Shown piece by piece: positions 7,242 through 14,364 of a DNA stretch of 20,663 nucleotides (position 1 is its first letter; each line of letters starts with the position of its first letter). Location: positions 1 through 20,663 of IMG/VR virus record IMGVR_UViG_3300027659_000269; one strand, written 5' to 3'. Position numbers and translations under genes: made by a program. The DNA is from a virus. A model generated the notes under the pieces. The model searched no databases, was not told the origin of the DNA, and saw only the letters and a list, made by a program, of their open reading frames with translations.

Positions 7242-8114
7242 TCAGGCAGGAACAGTGCTGGTGTAAATGCTGGATTCCACAACACCAGCAGGCTGGAGAA
7301 CGACGTCATCCCGTTGAGGAGCTTCATCGGCCACCATCCAACACACTTCACAGATACCAAGAGCTTTGTTCTTACCGCTTAAACGGTTAGAACCAGCACG
7401 AGGATCGTAAATACCTGAACCTTGAGCCAAACCAGAAGCAACATTGCCTCCAAGGTTGACTACAGTGGACAGTTTGTATGTGGTATCAGAACCTACCCTT
7501 GCAAGAAGGTTAGAATTCCATGCATTGTTGGTGTTAAACGTGCCGTTAGTAATACGGCTGCTGCTACCAGCCAGGGTTACAAAGAACCCGGAGGGACCAG
7601 GGGTTGTGCTAACACCAACACCTAGAGCAGGTCCAAGACCCAAAGTAGGAGTAGCGCTTCCACCAGCCACGCCGCTGCTCACTAGGTCACCGCCGTCAAC
7701 ACGGAGGGCCAAACGATAGATATATGCGCCAGAAGGCACAATAATACCGTCAGTGATGTCAGCACGAATGTCCTTGTGATAATCCGGTGAAGGAATAATA
7801 ACGTTGGCATTCAAGAAAGGCTGGTTAGTGCCGTTTTGACCTGACCCATAAGGGTTGGTGTAGTACTCCAACTGATTGGTAGTACCACCAGCCTGATAAG
7901 AGAGGTCTACATAACCGATAGCCTGTTGCGCAACCCAACCAGGCTTGAACACAACTCCAACAGGACCACCAACAGGTTGGTTAGTAAGAGTAGTGCTTGT
8001 CTCGTTAGCGTTGTTGTAAACAACAGACGTGGGCTTATGCCAGTAACGAAGAACGTTAGTGTAGTTTCCAGGATAGATTTTGGAAACTTGAATCTGAAGG
8101 GGATTAATTGCCAT
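7242..8114 (-). CDS. Probable abundant virion protein directly after the major capsid gene
   Basis: A 290-aa protein rich in Gly, Ser, Thr, Asn and Val, with a beta-rich composition and low charge. It contains several SG units (VPSGAYIY, VSSGVAGG, GPSGFFVT, NVASGLAQGSG). It follows the capsid gene at 13 nt spacing with the best ribosome binding site in the window (taaggagga, which includes the capsid stop codon). A strong terminator closes the transcript. Codon choice, like that of the capsid gene, is less AT-rich than most neighbours, which fits high expression. It could be a capsid decoration protein, a tail-tube protein or another head protein; no signature separates these. Expression level is inferred from signals, not measured. 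Confidence 0.6.
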   Translation of the reverse strand: MAINPLQIQVSKIYPGNYTNVLRYWHKPTSVVYNNANETSTTLTNQPVGGPVGVVFKPGWVAQQAIGYVDLSYQAGGTTNQLEYYTNPYGSGQNGTNQPFLNANVIIPSPDYHKDIRADITDGIIVPSGAYIYRLALRVDGGDLVSSGVAGGSATPTLGLGPALGVGVSTTPGPSGFFVTLAGSSSRITNGTFNTNNAWNSNLLARVGSDTTYKLSTVVNLGGNVASGLAQGSGIYDPRAGSNRLSGKNKALGICEVCWMVADEAPQRDDVVLQPAGVVESSIYTSTVPA

Positions 8115-8122
8115 GATTTATT

Positions 8123-8130
8123 CCTCCTTA
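8123..8130 (-). promoter_or_regulatory. Strong ribosome binding site overlapping the capsid stop codon
   Basis: The minus strand reads taaggagg 8 nt before the ATG at 8114. The TAA is the stop codon of the capsid gene, so termination and re-initiation are directly linked. This supports the ATG at 8114 as the true start. Confidence 0.85.
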
Positions 8131-9243
8131 AACGTTAAAGGAATAAGCAATAGTGGCGAAGTCAGCGTTCAGAAGTTCAAAACCTGCGTACAGGCTCCAA
8201 ATCATCATGATAAAACGGCTGAAATCGTCATTATTGTTTAACAACACCTGAGCGTTGTTACCGCCAATACCCACGCCTACGGATTGAGGTCCGAAGAACA
8301 TACCGATAGCCGAATCATAGGTGGTAGAAGTACCAGCGATGGTGGCTGAAGCGGATTGTGTAGGCATGTTCGTGGACTCGAAGAAGCGGACTCCTTCAAA
8401 CACGAAACCAGTAGGCATGATGGGTTCGCCAGCCACAAAAGTAGCTTGGCCAAAACCTTGGCCCATGTAGATAGCAGCATTAGGCTGCATAGCTGACATG
8501 AGTGGGTTGATCTGACCGTTACCGGGGTAGCGAGCCACCTCACGGAAGTCAGAGTTCTGACGCAAGTGCATCAGGAAAGTAGGATCGCAAACGCAGCGAT
8601 AGAAACCATCCTGATAAGTAGGAACGTTACGCTTACGTAGGCTCTTAACCACACGAAGCAAATCGTCCTTAACGTCAAACTTAGCTTGCTCAGCATTGGT
8701 GTAGGTAAGGCCACCAACAGTAAGATTACCGGGGTAGTAATAACCGCCCTGGGTATCAGAAGACTGGCCTTTGGACACAGCTTTCAGGAGTTCATTGATG
8801 AACACCCGATCACGCCAACGACGATAGTCGTCGAGAAGTGTCAAAGAACCAATGGATTGGTGGAAACCGGTGAGATTACCTGTATCCAGCAGCAAACGCT
8901 GGGCAGTAATCAGAGTTTCGCGAGCAATCTTGAAAGTGCTGGCTTGAGTCGGATCGCTAGGGTCCGCAGGGCCGGTGTACTCCTTGAGAGTAACCAACAC
9001 TTTGTCCTTCACAATGTTACGACTTGAAGCCGTACCGATTGTCTGCTCAGCGGTGCGCTCCCTTGACTCCTTAGAGCCGGGATTGCCCCAGAATCTGTAA
9101 CGATCAAGCTGCACAGTCTGGCCTGGTTGCTTACTGAAGTCATGAACGACTACAGGTTCAGCAGCCATCTCTACAACATAGGCCGGGTGGGGCCTGTAGA
9201 GTTCAGCGCCGAGCAGCTTGGGAAAATCATTATCGACAAACAT
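8128..9243 (-). CDS. Probable major capsid protein
   Basis: A 371-aa protein, within the usual size of HK97-fold capsid proteins. The N-terminal region (about residues 25-110) is polar, with PGQTVQLDRYRFWG; the middle has a charged helix (LLDDYRRWRDRVFINELLKAV, here split as LLDDYRRWRD and VFINELLKAV). The region around 215-275 has CDPTFLMHLRQNSDF, then GFGQATFVAGEPI and FVFEGVRFFES. This DPxxxxxLRxxxxF then GxxxGxxF(V)FES progression is typical of phage capsid subunits. The gene lies downstream of portal and scaffold-like genes and has a GGAGAT ribosome binding site. Codon use is less AT-rich than surrounding genes, as expected for the most abundant protein. The fold assignment is by pattern and context; an alignment is needed for the exact family. 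Confidence 0.75.
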   Translation of the reverse strand: MFVDNDFPKLLGAELYRPHPAYVVEMAAEPVVVHDFSKQPGQTVQLDRYRFWGNPGSKESRERTAEQTIGTASSRNIVKDKVLVTLKEYTGPADPSDPTQASTFKIARETLITAQRLLLDTGNLTGFHQSIGSLTLLDDYRRWRDRVFINELLKAVSKGQSSDTQGGYYYPGNLTVGGLTYTNAEQAKFDVKDDLLRVVKSLRKRNVPTYQDGFYRCVCDPTFLMHLRQNSDFREVARYPGNGQINPLMSAMQPNAAIYMGQGFGQATFVAGEPIMPTGFVFEGVRFFESTNMPTQSASATIAGTSTTYDSAIGMFFGPQSVGVGIGGNNAQVLLNNNDDFSRFIMMIWSLYAGFELLNADFATIAYSFNV

Positions 9244-9282
9244 TGTCGATGATCTCCAAAAGCAACTACATTATTAGTTTAA

Positions 9283-9296
9283 CCCTATAAAGTTAG
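9283..9296 (-). promoter_or_regulatory. Candidate promoter upstream of capsid gene (TTTATAGGG)
   Basis: The 83-nt gap before the capsid gene reads, on the minus strand, ttctaactttatagggttaaac, about 40 nt before the ATG. The ATAGGG hexamer (rc of 9283-9288) matches those before the genes starting at 6394 and 5918. An independent capsid promoter is expected here, but the -35 part is not clear. Confidence 0.3.
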
Positions 9297-9326
9297 AATA
9301 AGCACAAACAAGTCGCATTCATAGCG

Positions 9327-10151
9327 TTAAACATTTTTTTGATTACTCGAATTTACCGTCGGTGAATAATGACGAATAAGGCCACGCACTCCTTCAGGTG
9401 CAAAACCATAGATAGACGCATAGTTAGACACATAAGTACTTGCATGACCTCGATAGATATAACGAGTCACTGTACTCATGTTTCCAGCAGGAGACGTGGC
9501 TCTAATGGATTCCGTAAATGTTTGGCAGTACACAGGAGGGTTATAAACCCAGTCTGCTCTTGTCGAAGTCCCAGAGCCAATAGATGTGCTGAATGGGTTA
9601 GTTAAAATCCCTCCTTCAGATCTACCGTGGGTTACACCTCCACCGGTTAATCCCAACGCTGGTGAACTGTCGCCAGGAGTGTTATAAGGATCGTAACCTT
9701 GATTAGAAGGAGCAAAACCTCCAAAATACGTGTATTTACCTGTAGTTCTTAAACCAGGTTGAGGGAAAGCCGCTGTAGAAACTTTTGCATTTGCGATTGT
9801 AACAACGGAGAGTCCTCTATATCCGTCATAACTACTAAGTAAACCACTGGGGGCAAAATCTACGTTTTGGTAATCCGTCCAAAACCCCTCCATAGCTGGA
9901 GGCACAGTTCTCCAAGCATCAGTTAGGTAAATACCTGAATTAGGAGGACCAGCAGTAACAAAACCAAAGTCTCCTCCTGTATTATTAACTCCATAAAAAG
10001 CTACTGTGTTACCTAGTGGATCTACATAGCCACTTGAAACAACTAAATATTTTTCTACAAGGTTTAAATCGTCGGATGTGTGACTAGGCCCAGATTGCAG
10101 TCGATGAGGACCTCTGTCGTGTTTATAGTTGGAAAGAGGAGTGTAAACCAC
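9327..10151 (-). CDS. Hypothetical beta/Gly-rich protein, probable virion component
   Basis: A 274-aa protein with a GTG start at 10151. It is rich in Gly, Ser, Thr, Tyr and Pro, with few charges and many short beta-type segments (YLVVSSGYVDPLG, NSGIYLTDAWR, APSGLLSSYDGYRG). It contains three SG units of the kind found in other structural proteins here. The middle (about residues 140-175) is Gly/Pro/Asn-rich (FGGFAPSNQGYDPY). It sits between a coiled-coil gene and the capsid gene, where head proteins are common. No catalytic motif or named family is recognised. It could be a head fibre, a decoration protein or a tail component. The ribosome binding site before the GTG is weak. Confidence 0.45.
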   Translation of the reverse strand: MVYTPLSNYKHDRGPHRLQSGPSHTSDDLNLVEKYLVVSSGYVDPLGNTVAFYGVNNTGGDFGFVTAGPPNSGIYLTDAWRTVPPAMEGFWTDYQNVDFAPSGLLSSYDGYRGLSVVTIANAKVSTAAFPQPGLRTTGKYTYFGGFAPSNQGYDPYNTPGDSSPALGLTGGGVTHGRSEGGILTNPFSTSIGSGTSTRADWVYNPPVYCQTFTESIRATSPAGNMSTVTRYIYRGHASTYVSNYASIYGFAPEGVRGLIRHYSPTVNSSNQKNV

Positions 10152-10175
10152 GAGGGGCAGTCAACTACTCTAAGT

Positions 10176-10379
10176 CTACTCCGCAGTTTCAGTACTTTTA
10201 GCTTCTTGAATTTTAGTATTTAAGTGAACCAAATCTAACGAAACCCTGACCATATCGTCAGCATAAGAAGCCCGAAGCTTTTCAAGACTATCTTCGAGTG
10301 TTGCAATCTGATTGTGAAGCTCTTGTATAGCTTCGTTGTCCAAGTTCGTCTGTTTTAGACGTGAACTGATGTTTCCCAT
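10176..10379 (-). CDS. Small coiled-coil protein
   Basis: A 67-aa protein. After a short start (MGNISSRLKQTN) it is almost one continuous heptad-like helix (residues about 15-60: IQELHNQIATLEDSLEKL, then VRVSLDLVHLNTKIQEA), so it probably forms a dimeric or trimeric coiled coil. Its ATG is 2 nt after the stop of the 56-aa gene upstream, with aaggtaag as the ribosome binding site inside that gene's end. Length and position between the scaffold-like and capsid genes would suit a small assembly chaperone or minor head protein, but no family is recognised. Confidence 0.6.
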   Translation of the reverse strand: MGNISSRLKQTNLDNEAIQELHNQIATLEDSLEKLRASYADDMVRVSLDLVHLNTKIQEAKSTETAE

Positions 10380-10381
10380 GA

Positions 10382-10552
10382 TTACTTACCTTTTTTAGCT
10401 AGTTGTTTTTGAGCTTTTTCCTTGGCAGATACTCTCTCTGGAAGATTCCCCTTGGTTTTACTTTCGTACTCTTTAACTGTACTCTTCGGAATCTCCCCAC
10501 GCTCGGCCATTGCGTAAAATTTACGTCTTTGAGCTTCGCTAGTAAAAGGCAT
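10382..10552 (-). CDS. Small basic protein, 56 aa
   Basis: Read directly from the minus strand: ATG at 10552, stop TAA at 10382-10384. The protein begins MPFTSEAQRRKFYAMAERGE and ends LAKKGK, and is rich in Lys, Arg and Glu. A start of the type MPF-x-S-x-x-QRR-x-F is common in very small phage proteins of unknown role. It sits just past the terminator hairpin that ends the scaffold-like gene and is coupled (2-nt gap) to the coiled-coil gene. The motif-like start and the coupling support it as a real gene despite its size. Function unknown; a nucleic-acid-binding role would suit the charge but is only a guess. Confidence 0.65.
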   Translation of the reverse strand: MPFTSEAQRRKFYAMAERGEIPKSTVKEYESKTKGNLPERVSAKEKAQKQLAKKGK

Positions 10553-10583
10553 CGTGGAAAATTAGCGTGGGCTACTAGATACT

Positions 10584-10613
10584 AAAAACCCCCCGTCTCC
10601 AGGGGGTCTTTTT
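10584..10613 (-). terminator. Rho-independent terminator after the scaffold-like gene
   Basis: A stem of accccc / gggggt (10588-10593 with 10102-style partner at 10602-10607) closes an 8-nt loop. On the minus strand it is followed by ttttta, 13-20 nt after the stop at 10626. The plus strand also ends in a T-tract (cttttt), so it could work both ways, but only minus-strand genes run into it. It separates portal/scaffold expression from the small-gene and capsid block. Confidence 0.88.
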
Positions 10614-10625
10614 GTAAACCTTAGA

Positions 10626-11540
10626 TCAGGCTGCGTCTAAGAACAGGAGCTTCTGACGGAAAGCATCAGGGCTCATTTGGCTCAAATAACGCCAAGCTTG
10701 GTCAGGATTGCGATCCATAGCGGTCTTAAATCCTTCCCACTGCCCTTCAACGTTGTTACGAGGAGCTGAACTAGCGTTAGCAGGAACAGCAGGCATGTCG
10801 TAGCTAGGGCGATAAGCGCGGGAATCACCATACTCAGGCTCATCCACGGGATACACTTCGGTGAAGAAGCGATTTGTGTAATCAGCCAGTTGATCAGGAT
10901 CAGTAAGAATATGCTCCATAGCGGCACCACGAACAGAAACCTGTTCTAAGCGCTCGTTTTGAGCAATCAGAGCATCTTCAAGAGTAACTGAGTACTGATT
11001 GAGAATGCCAGGAGCTTCAATACCGAAGTGATTAACTACTTGAGCGGTTACGTCGCTTAGTTCCACCTCTGGGGAGCTGACCGTAGAAGTCGGAGAGGAA
11101 GTTTGGGTCGTAAATCCGTTGTTGTAGGAGGTCGGCGCTGCCTGGGGTGCCTGATAAGCCCAGGGTTGGGCCTGTAAAGGCTGACTGTACTGTTGAGTAT
11201 CCTGTGCCGTTTGGTACTGCGGATACTGTGGTGCCTGGCTGGGGGACGGAGACATCCGTGATACCACCCGCTCCAGGCTGCCCATCGCGGCTTCCCAAGG
11301 GTTGCTCGGGGAGGACGCTGACGGAAACTGGTTGTACTGGTTGCTGGTAGAAGGGGCCGTACCCTGTGTTGCCGGCGACTGCTGTTGGTGCGTAGGCGCC
11401 GAATACCCCTGGGGGGTACTGGTTTGGGCTACCCATTGGGGGTAGGCCGTAGAGCCCTGGTCCGCTGTTGGCGCCGCCGAAGGGGCCGCTACCGCCGGGG
11501 AGACCGGGCTCGGGATCGAAGCTTGGATCTGCTGGCTCAT
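10626..11540 (-). CDS. Scaffold-like capsid assembly protein overlapping the portal gene
   Basis: A 304-aa protein. Residues 1-164 are low-complexity, rich in Pro, Ser, Gln, Ala, Thr and Tyr, and probably disordered. Residues about 165-235 look ordered and helical (LSDVTAQVVNHFGIEAPG, LEDALIAQNERLEQVS), and the C-terminus is helical (AWRYLSQMSPDAF, LLFLDAA). Position between portal and capsid and the disordered/helical mix fit a scaffolding protein; this is inference. The first 509 nt lie inside the portal gene in the +1 frame. In this frame a TAA stands six codons before the ATG at 11540, so that ATG is the earliest start; its ribosome binding site is weak. Internal ATGs (Met86, Met96) are possible later starts, still inside the overlap. 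A terminator follows. Confidence 0.55.
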   Translation of the reverse strand: MSQQIQASIPSPVSPAVAAPSAAPTADQGSTAYPQWVAQTSTPQGYSAPTHQQQSPATQGTAPSTSNQYNQFPSASSPSNPWEAAMGSLERVVSRMSPSPSQAPQYPQYQTAQDTQQYSQPLQAQPWAYQAPQAAPTSYNNGFTTQTSSPTSTVSSPEVELSDVTAQVVNHFGIEAPGILNQYSVTLEDALIAQNERLEQVSVRGAAMEHILTDPDQLADYTNRFFTEVYPVDEPEYGDSRAYRPSYDMPAVPANASSAPRNNVEGQWEGFKTAMDRNPDQAWRYLSQMSPDAFRQKLLFLDAA

Positions 11541-13269
11541 AGCTGCCCGAGTAGGTTAGTTCTTGTGCGAGGTGGTCAAACGTCCTGTACAACAGGGGCG
11601 TTAGATTCAAACGAGGATCAGCACCCAAAGGCTGATTAGGCGCAAGTGGATGTGGCGTTTGCAACATCTGTGATAATAATACTAAAAATTGTTGAAACGC
11701 GCTTTGAGTTTGTTGAATCATTCTGAAAGGAAATCCTTTCAACATTTCTGAACGCTCAGAATCCGTCTTATCGGGGAACAAATATTTCAACGCTTCGACG
11801 CTATCCACGCCGAGTTCTTGTAAGTTTCGTACAACAATTGACTTCTGATTTAAGTCGTACGCTGTGTCTTCATAGACATCACCTTGGAAACGATAGGTAA
11901 CTTCTCGATCCCCATCCGCAGGCAGGCCGTAAACTCCAGGCGGAACAGTGTTGGTTTCTAAAGCCGTCTTAATCGCAATCTCAACTTTTAATTTAAATTT
12001 CTTAACATCTACATCATATTTCTCAATCGATTCAGGCGTGGGCTTCTCCGGTATTTTTGGAGTTTTCATTCCTGTAACAGCTACAAAGCTCTCACGGAAA
12101 ATCTGCTCTTGATGATAAATAATCATTTCAAGCAACTTACAGAATCCGTAAGTTAAGAAACTTTTATTTTTACGAAGAGCCGTGGCTTGCGCTCGACCCA
12201 TCAATCCTTTAATTTCTGTCGCGGTAGCGCCAGCAGAAACAGAAATTTCATCCACGCCGCCAAGAGCTGTTCTAATTTCCTCGCGTAAAAGCAACGCATA
12301 CCTATTCATGTCCCCATTAACAGGGTCGGGGGTCATGTACCCCATACGATCTGAGGGCTCTACGTTTGCAATAATTCGAGGAACTCGCAAACCTCCCATC
12401 AAAGAGCTGCCGCCAAAAGGTTCGCTAACTCGGGTAGAGGGAGTATCCCTACCAGCAAAACCACTCTGACTACTAATAGTGGGACGGAACGTACGTTCAG
12501 CGTCGGAAGCTTCGATAAGGTCGCTACGTGGACGAGAGCTAATTAAGGTTGGGTTACCAAAGAATTCAATATTTTTTGCAATATTCTGAATAAGAGAATC
12601 GTGTAAAACGATTTGTTCCGAGAAGGGACCGAACTCTCCTTCTCCTTCTGTACCACTAGAGTTCGGTTTGTTTAAAACTTCGACAGCAGGAATAAACCCA
12701 AGCGTATTTTCTCTACTATTACTTGGCGTTAAAAGACCGGCTGGGTCTAGATCAAAGCTAAGCTCAGTATCCGTTTCTACTTCAGAAATTAGTTTGTCAG
12801 TAATGGATATGCGGACATACCTTTTATTTAATCCGGGTACATCTCCGGGCAGCCCTAAAGTAGAATTCCTTACTTTATAACTATAAATAATTATAACTTC
12901 TTGAATACTTCCATTTACGTCGTGATAAACGCGATATTGATGTTTGTCAAAAAAGTAAATTTGATACTTTAACTTAGGATCGGGTCGAAAATAAAATAAG
13001 CCGCAACCGTCTATTAAAAAATTCCGAATAATCGACGGAAAGCGAATGTCTAATCTATTTAGAGCTATTAGATCTTGTAGAAATTTGCCTCGACTGTTGT
13101 ACGTGTCTTGTTCGCAATAAAAAAACAATCCTTTTTTTATCATCAACAGCACCATCTGCTGTAGATGACCGAGCACGACCAAAGTAGCCGACTGCTTCGA
13201 TTGATCCTGGCTTCGGGCAGCCTCTAGGATTTCACTATATCTGCTTCTAATGCTGATTGGATCGGCCAT
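11032..13269 (-). CDS. Portal protein with long Gly/Pro-rich tail
   Basis: A 745-aa protein. Residues 1 to about 570 look like a phage portal: an N-terminal helical and beta part, IPAVEVLNKPNSSGTEGEG (about 195-213), a helix with SEQIVLHDSLIQNIAKN, and around 345-385 TATEIKGLMGRAQ followed by TYGFCKLLEMIIYHQEQ, typical of the portal stem and wing. Portals form the 12-subunit ring through which DNA enters and leaves the head. From residue 577 to 745 the protein is Gly/Pro/Ser-rich and probably disordered, ending in a basic tail (GTKRRNRSSS). This tail is encoded by the same DNA as the N-terminus of the scaffold-like protein, in another frame, and is markedly GC-rich. The tail is beyond the usual portal length, so it may be a late addition. 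Confidence 0.82.
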   Translation of the reverse strand: MADPISIRSRYSEILEAARSQDQSKQSATLVVLGHLQQMVLLMIKKGLFFYCEQDTYNSRGKFLQDLIALNRLDIRFPSIIRNFLIDGCGLFYFRPDPKLKYQIYFFDKHQYRVYHDVNGSIQEVIIIYSYKVRNSTLGLPGDVPGLNKRYVRISITDKLISEVETDTELSFDLDPAGLLTPSNSRENTLGFIPAVEVLNKPNSSGTEGEGEFGPFSEQIVLHDSLIQNIAKNIEFFGNPTLISSRPRSDLIEASDAERTFRPTISSQSGFAGRDTPSTRVSEPFGGSSLMGGLRVPRIIANVEPSDRMGYMTPDPVNGDMNRYALLLREEIRTALGGVDEISVSAGATATEIKGLMGRAQATALRKNKSFLTYGFCKLLEMIIYHQEQIFRESFVAVTGMKTPKIPEKPTPESIEKYDVDVKKFKLKVEIAIKTALETNTVPPGVYGLPADGDREVTYRFQGDVYEDTAYDLNQKSIVVRNLQELGVDSVEALKYLFPDKTDSERSEMLKGFPFRMIQQTQSAFQQFLVLLSQMLQTPHPLAPNQPLGADPRLNLTPLLYRTFDHLAQELTYSGSYEPADPSFDPEPGLPGGSGPFGGANSGPGLYGLPPMGSPNQYPPGVFGAYAPTAVAGNTGYGPFYQQPVQPVSVSVLPEQPLGSRDGQPGAGGITDVSVPQPGTTVSAVPNGTGYSTVQSAFTGPTLGLSGTPGSADLLQQRIYDPNFLSDFYGQLPRGGTKRRNRSSS

Positions 13270-13291
13270 TGTTTCTCAAAGACGGGAGGCA

Positions 13292-13319
13292 AACGACACA
13301 CAGCGAACTATGTGCCGTT
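13292..13319 (-). other. Hairpin in the leader of the portal gene
   Basis: Arms aacgacaca (13292-13300) and tgtgccgtt (13311-13319) surround a 10-nt loop. The single mismatch becomes a G-U pair only in the minus-strand transcript, giving a 9-bp RNA stem 22 nt before the portal ATG. No U-tract follows, so it is not a simple terminator; it could be a processing or translation-control site, or chance. Confidence 0.35.
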
Positions 13320-13341
13320 ATATACGAGGTTAATTAAAGCA

Positions 13342-13494
13342 TCAAGCGCCAGTTTTTTTCTGCTTTGCCTTTTTAGCTTTAGCTAAAGCGGCTTGACGAG
13401 CTTGTTTTTTTTCTTCGGCAGTCATTTCCTTAGGGTCTTTTTTATCTTTTTTCTGGAAGCGAGCTAAGAGCTCAGGAGGCATTTTGTCAGCCAT
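13342..13494 (-). CDS. Small lysine-rich protein, 50 aa
   Basis: Read directly from the minus strand: ATG at 13494, stop TGA at 13342-13344. It begins MADKMPPELLARFQKKDKK and continues as an Ala/Lys/Gln-rich, highly basic helix (QAALAKAKKAKQKK). The start overlaps the end of the GT17 gene by 8 nt (ATGGCTGA), the tight coupling used throughout this gene chain. The sequence MPPELLxRFxxK is typical of very small basic phage proteins. Function is unknown; the basic helix could bind nucleic acid or an acidic partner. Confidence 0.65.
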   Translation of the reverse strand: MADKMPPELLARFQKKDKKDPKEMTAEEKKQARQAALAKAKKAKQKKTGA

Positions 13495-14356
13495 GGGAAG
13501 GAAGCAAGAAACTGCGTACTCTTTCTAGTTTAAAGAGTTCTTGAGGCAACAGCTCATGTGGATAGGAAATAAGTATATGATCTTTGCGGCCCAAAGGGTC
13601 GACCCCGCCAGGTTCTGGCTTATACGTGTCTAAATAATCCAGCATTTCTTGACTATAAGCGGGAGCGTGAGCATTAGGTATGTCATCATAACAATGTGAA
13701 AAAGAGGTAAGTTTTTTCTTTAACCTCTCGGCATCCCCCATCCAAGAAAAGTGCCAACCGCAATCGCAGTCGCCTACTACTAGACCGTTGTCTTTGTTCC
13801 GTATACGAGAAAGCGTATCTTCAAGGTGGTTAAATAAAACCACGGTGCCGCAAGTCCAGTTTGTAGGAGGTTTACTTGTGTCTTGTTCGGGATCAACTAC
13901 ACGGAGATCTGCTCTTCCGTAAAGCATGGGCATTGACAATCGAACACAACGGTCTGGGTTTTCGTTGGCAATAGCAACAGCTTCTAGTAATCGAGAAGGT
14001 TTGGGTATTTCGTCAATATCACTAAAGAAAAATACCGAATCCGGTGGGGTCATACGCATACCCACTGCTAAAGCGTCTCTTTGAGCGTACTCTCGTATCC
14101 AAGGATTGGGGTAAACCTCCGCATCTGGAAGTTCTACATGTAAAACTTGAATTTTTTCTTCAGGTAAACCAAGTTCTCGAATATTTTCCAGACATGTAAA
14201 AGGTTTAGGATCCCCTTTAAAAGTTAAATTTCCTTCTGTAATAATAAAACCATCAACGACATCCTTGAGCATCTCCACACGGAGCTCAAGCAATTCCTTC
14301 TCGTTGAAATAAGTAAAGCAGTCAAACAGCATGAGAGGGTCTGAGACTGCCATCAT
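13487..14356 (-). CDS. Glycosyltransferase family 17 (GT17)
   Basis: A 289-aa protein, the normal size for the catalytic domain of GT17 (the family of beta-1,4-mannosyl-glycoprotein N-acetylglucosaminyltransferase). Visible signatures in order: FDCFTYFNEKELLELR (11-26), FIITEGNLTFKGDPKPF (37-53), the metal/nucleotide-binding SDIDEIP (112-118), and GWHFSWMGD (200-208). All key acidic residues appear present. It should transfer a sugar, probably GlcNAc-type, from a nucleotide sugar; acceptor unknown. It begins ATGATG at 14356, 8 nt after the 48-aa gene, and overlaps the next small gene. It sits inside the terminase-portal block, so it is presumably made late and could modify virion proteins or a host surface glycan. 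No signal peptide or membrane segment is seen. Confidence 0.88.
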   Translation of the reverse strand: MMAVSDPLMLFDCFTYFNEKELLELRVEMLKDVVDGFIITEGNLTFKGDPKPFTCLENIRELGLPEEKIQVLHVELPDAEVYPNPWIREYAQRDALAVGMRMTPPDSVFFFSDIDEIPKPSRLLEAVAIANENPDRCVRLSMPMLYGRADLRVVDPEQDTSKPPTNWTCGTVVLFNHLEDTLSRIRNKDNGLVVGDCDCGWHFSWMGDAERLKKKLTSFSHCYDDIPNAHAPAYSQEMLDYLDTYKPEPGGVDPLGRKDHILISYPHELLPQELFKLERVRSFLLPSHG

Positions 14357-14364
14357 AGTAGCAG

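Noticed and set aside
8277-8543. Minus-strand 88-codon frame within the capsid gene
   Set aside because: Same-strand shadow of the capsid gene in another frame, Ser/Leu-rich, without start signals; unlike the portal overlap it does not continue into a unique downstream gene.
11147-11639. Plus-strand frames of 67 and 84 codons opposite the portal/scaffold overlap
   Set aside because: They lie antisense to two genes in a GC-rich segment with few stops. They have Arg/Gly-rich shadow composition and no ribosome binding site.
12860-12900. TATAAATA-like box at about 12877-12890
   Set aside because: It lies within the portal coding region in AT-rich codons and is not placed before a gene start.
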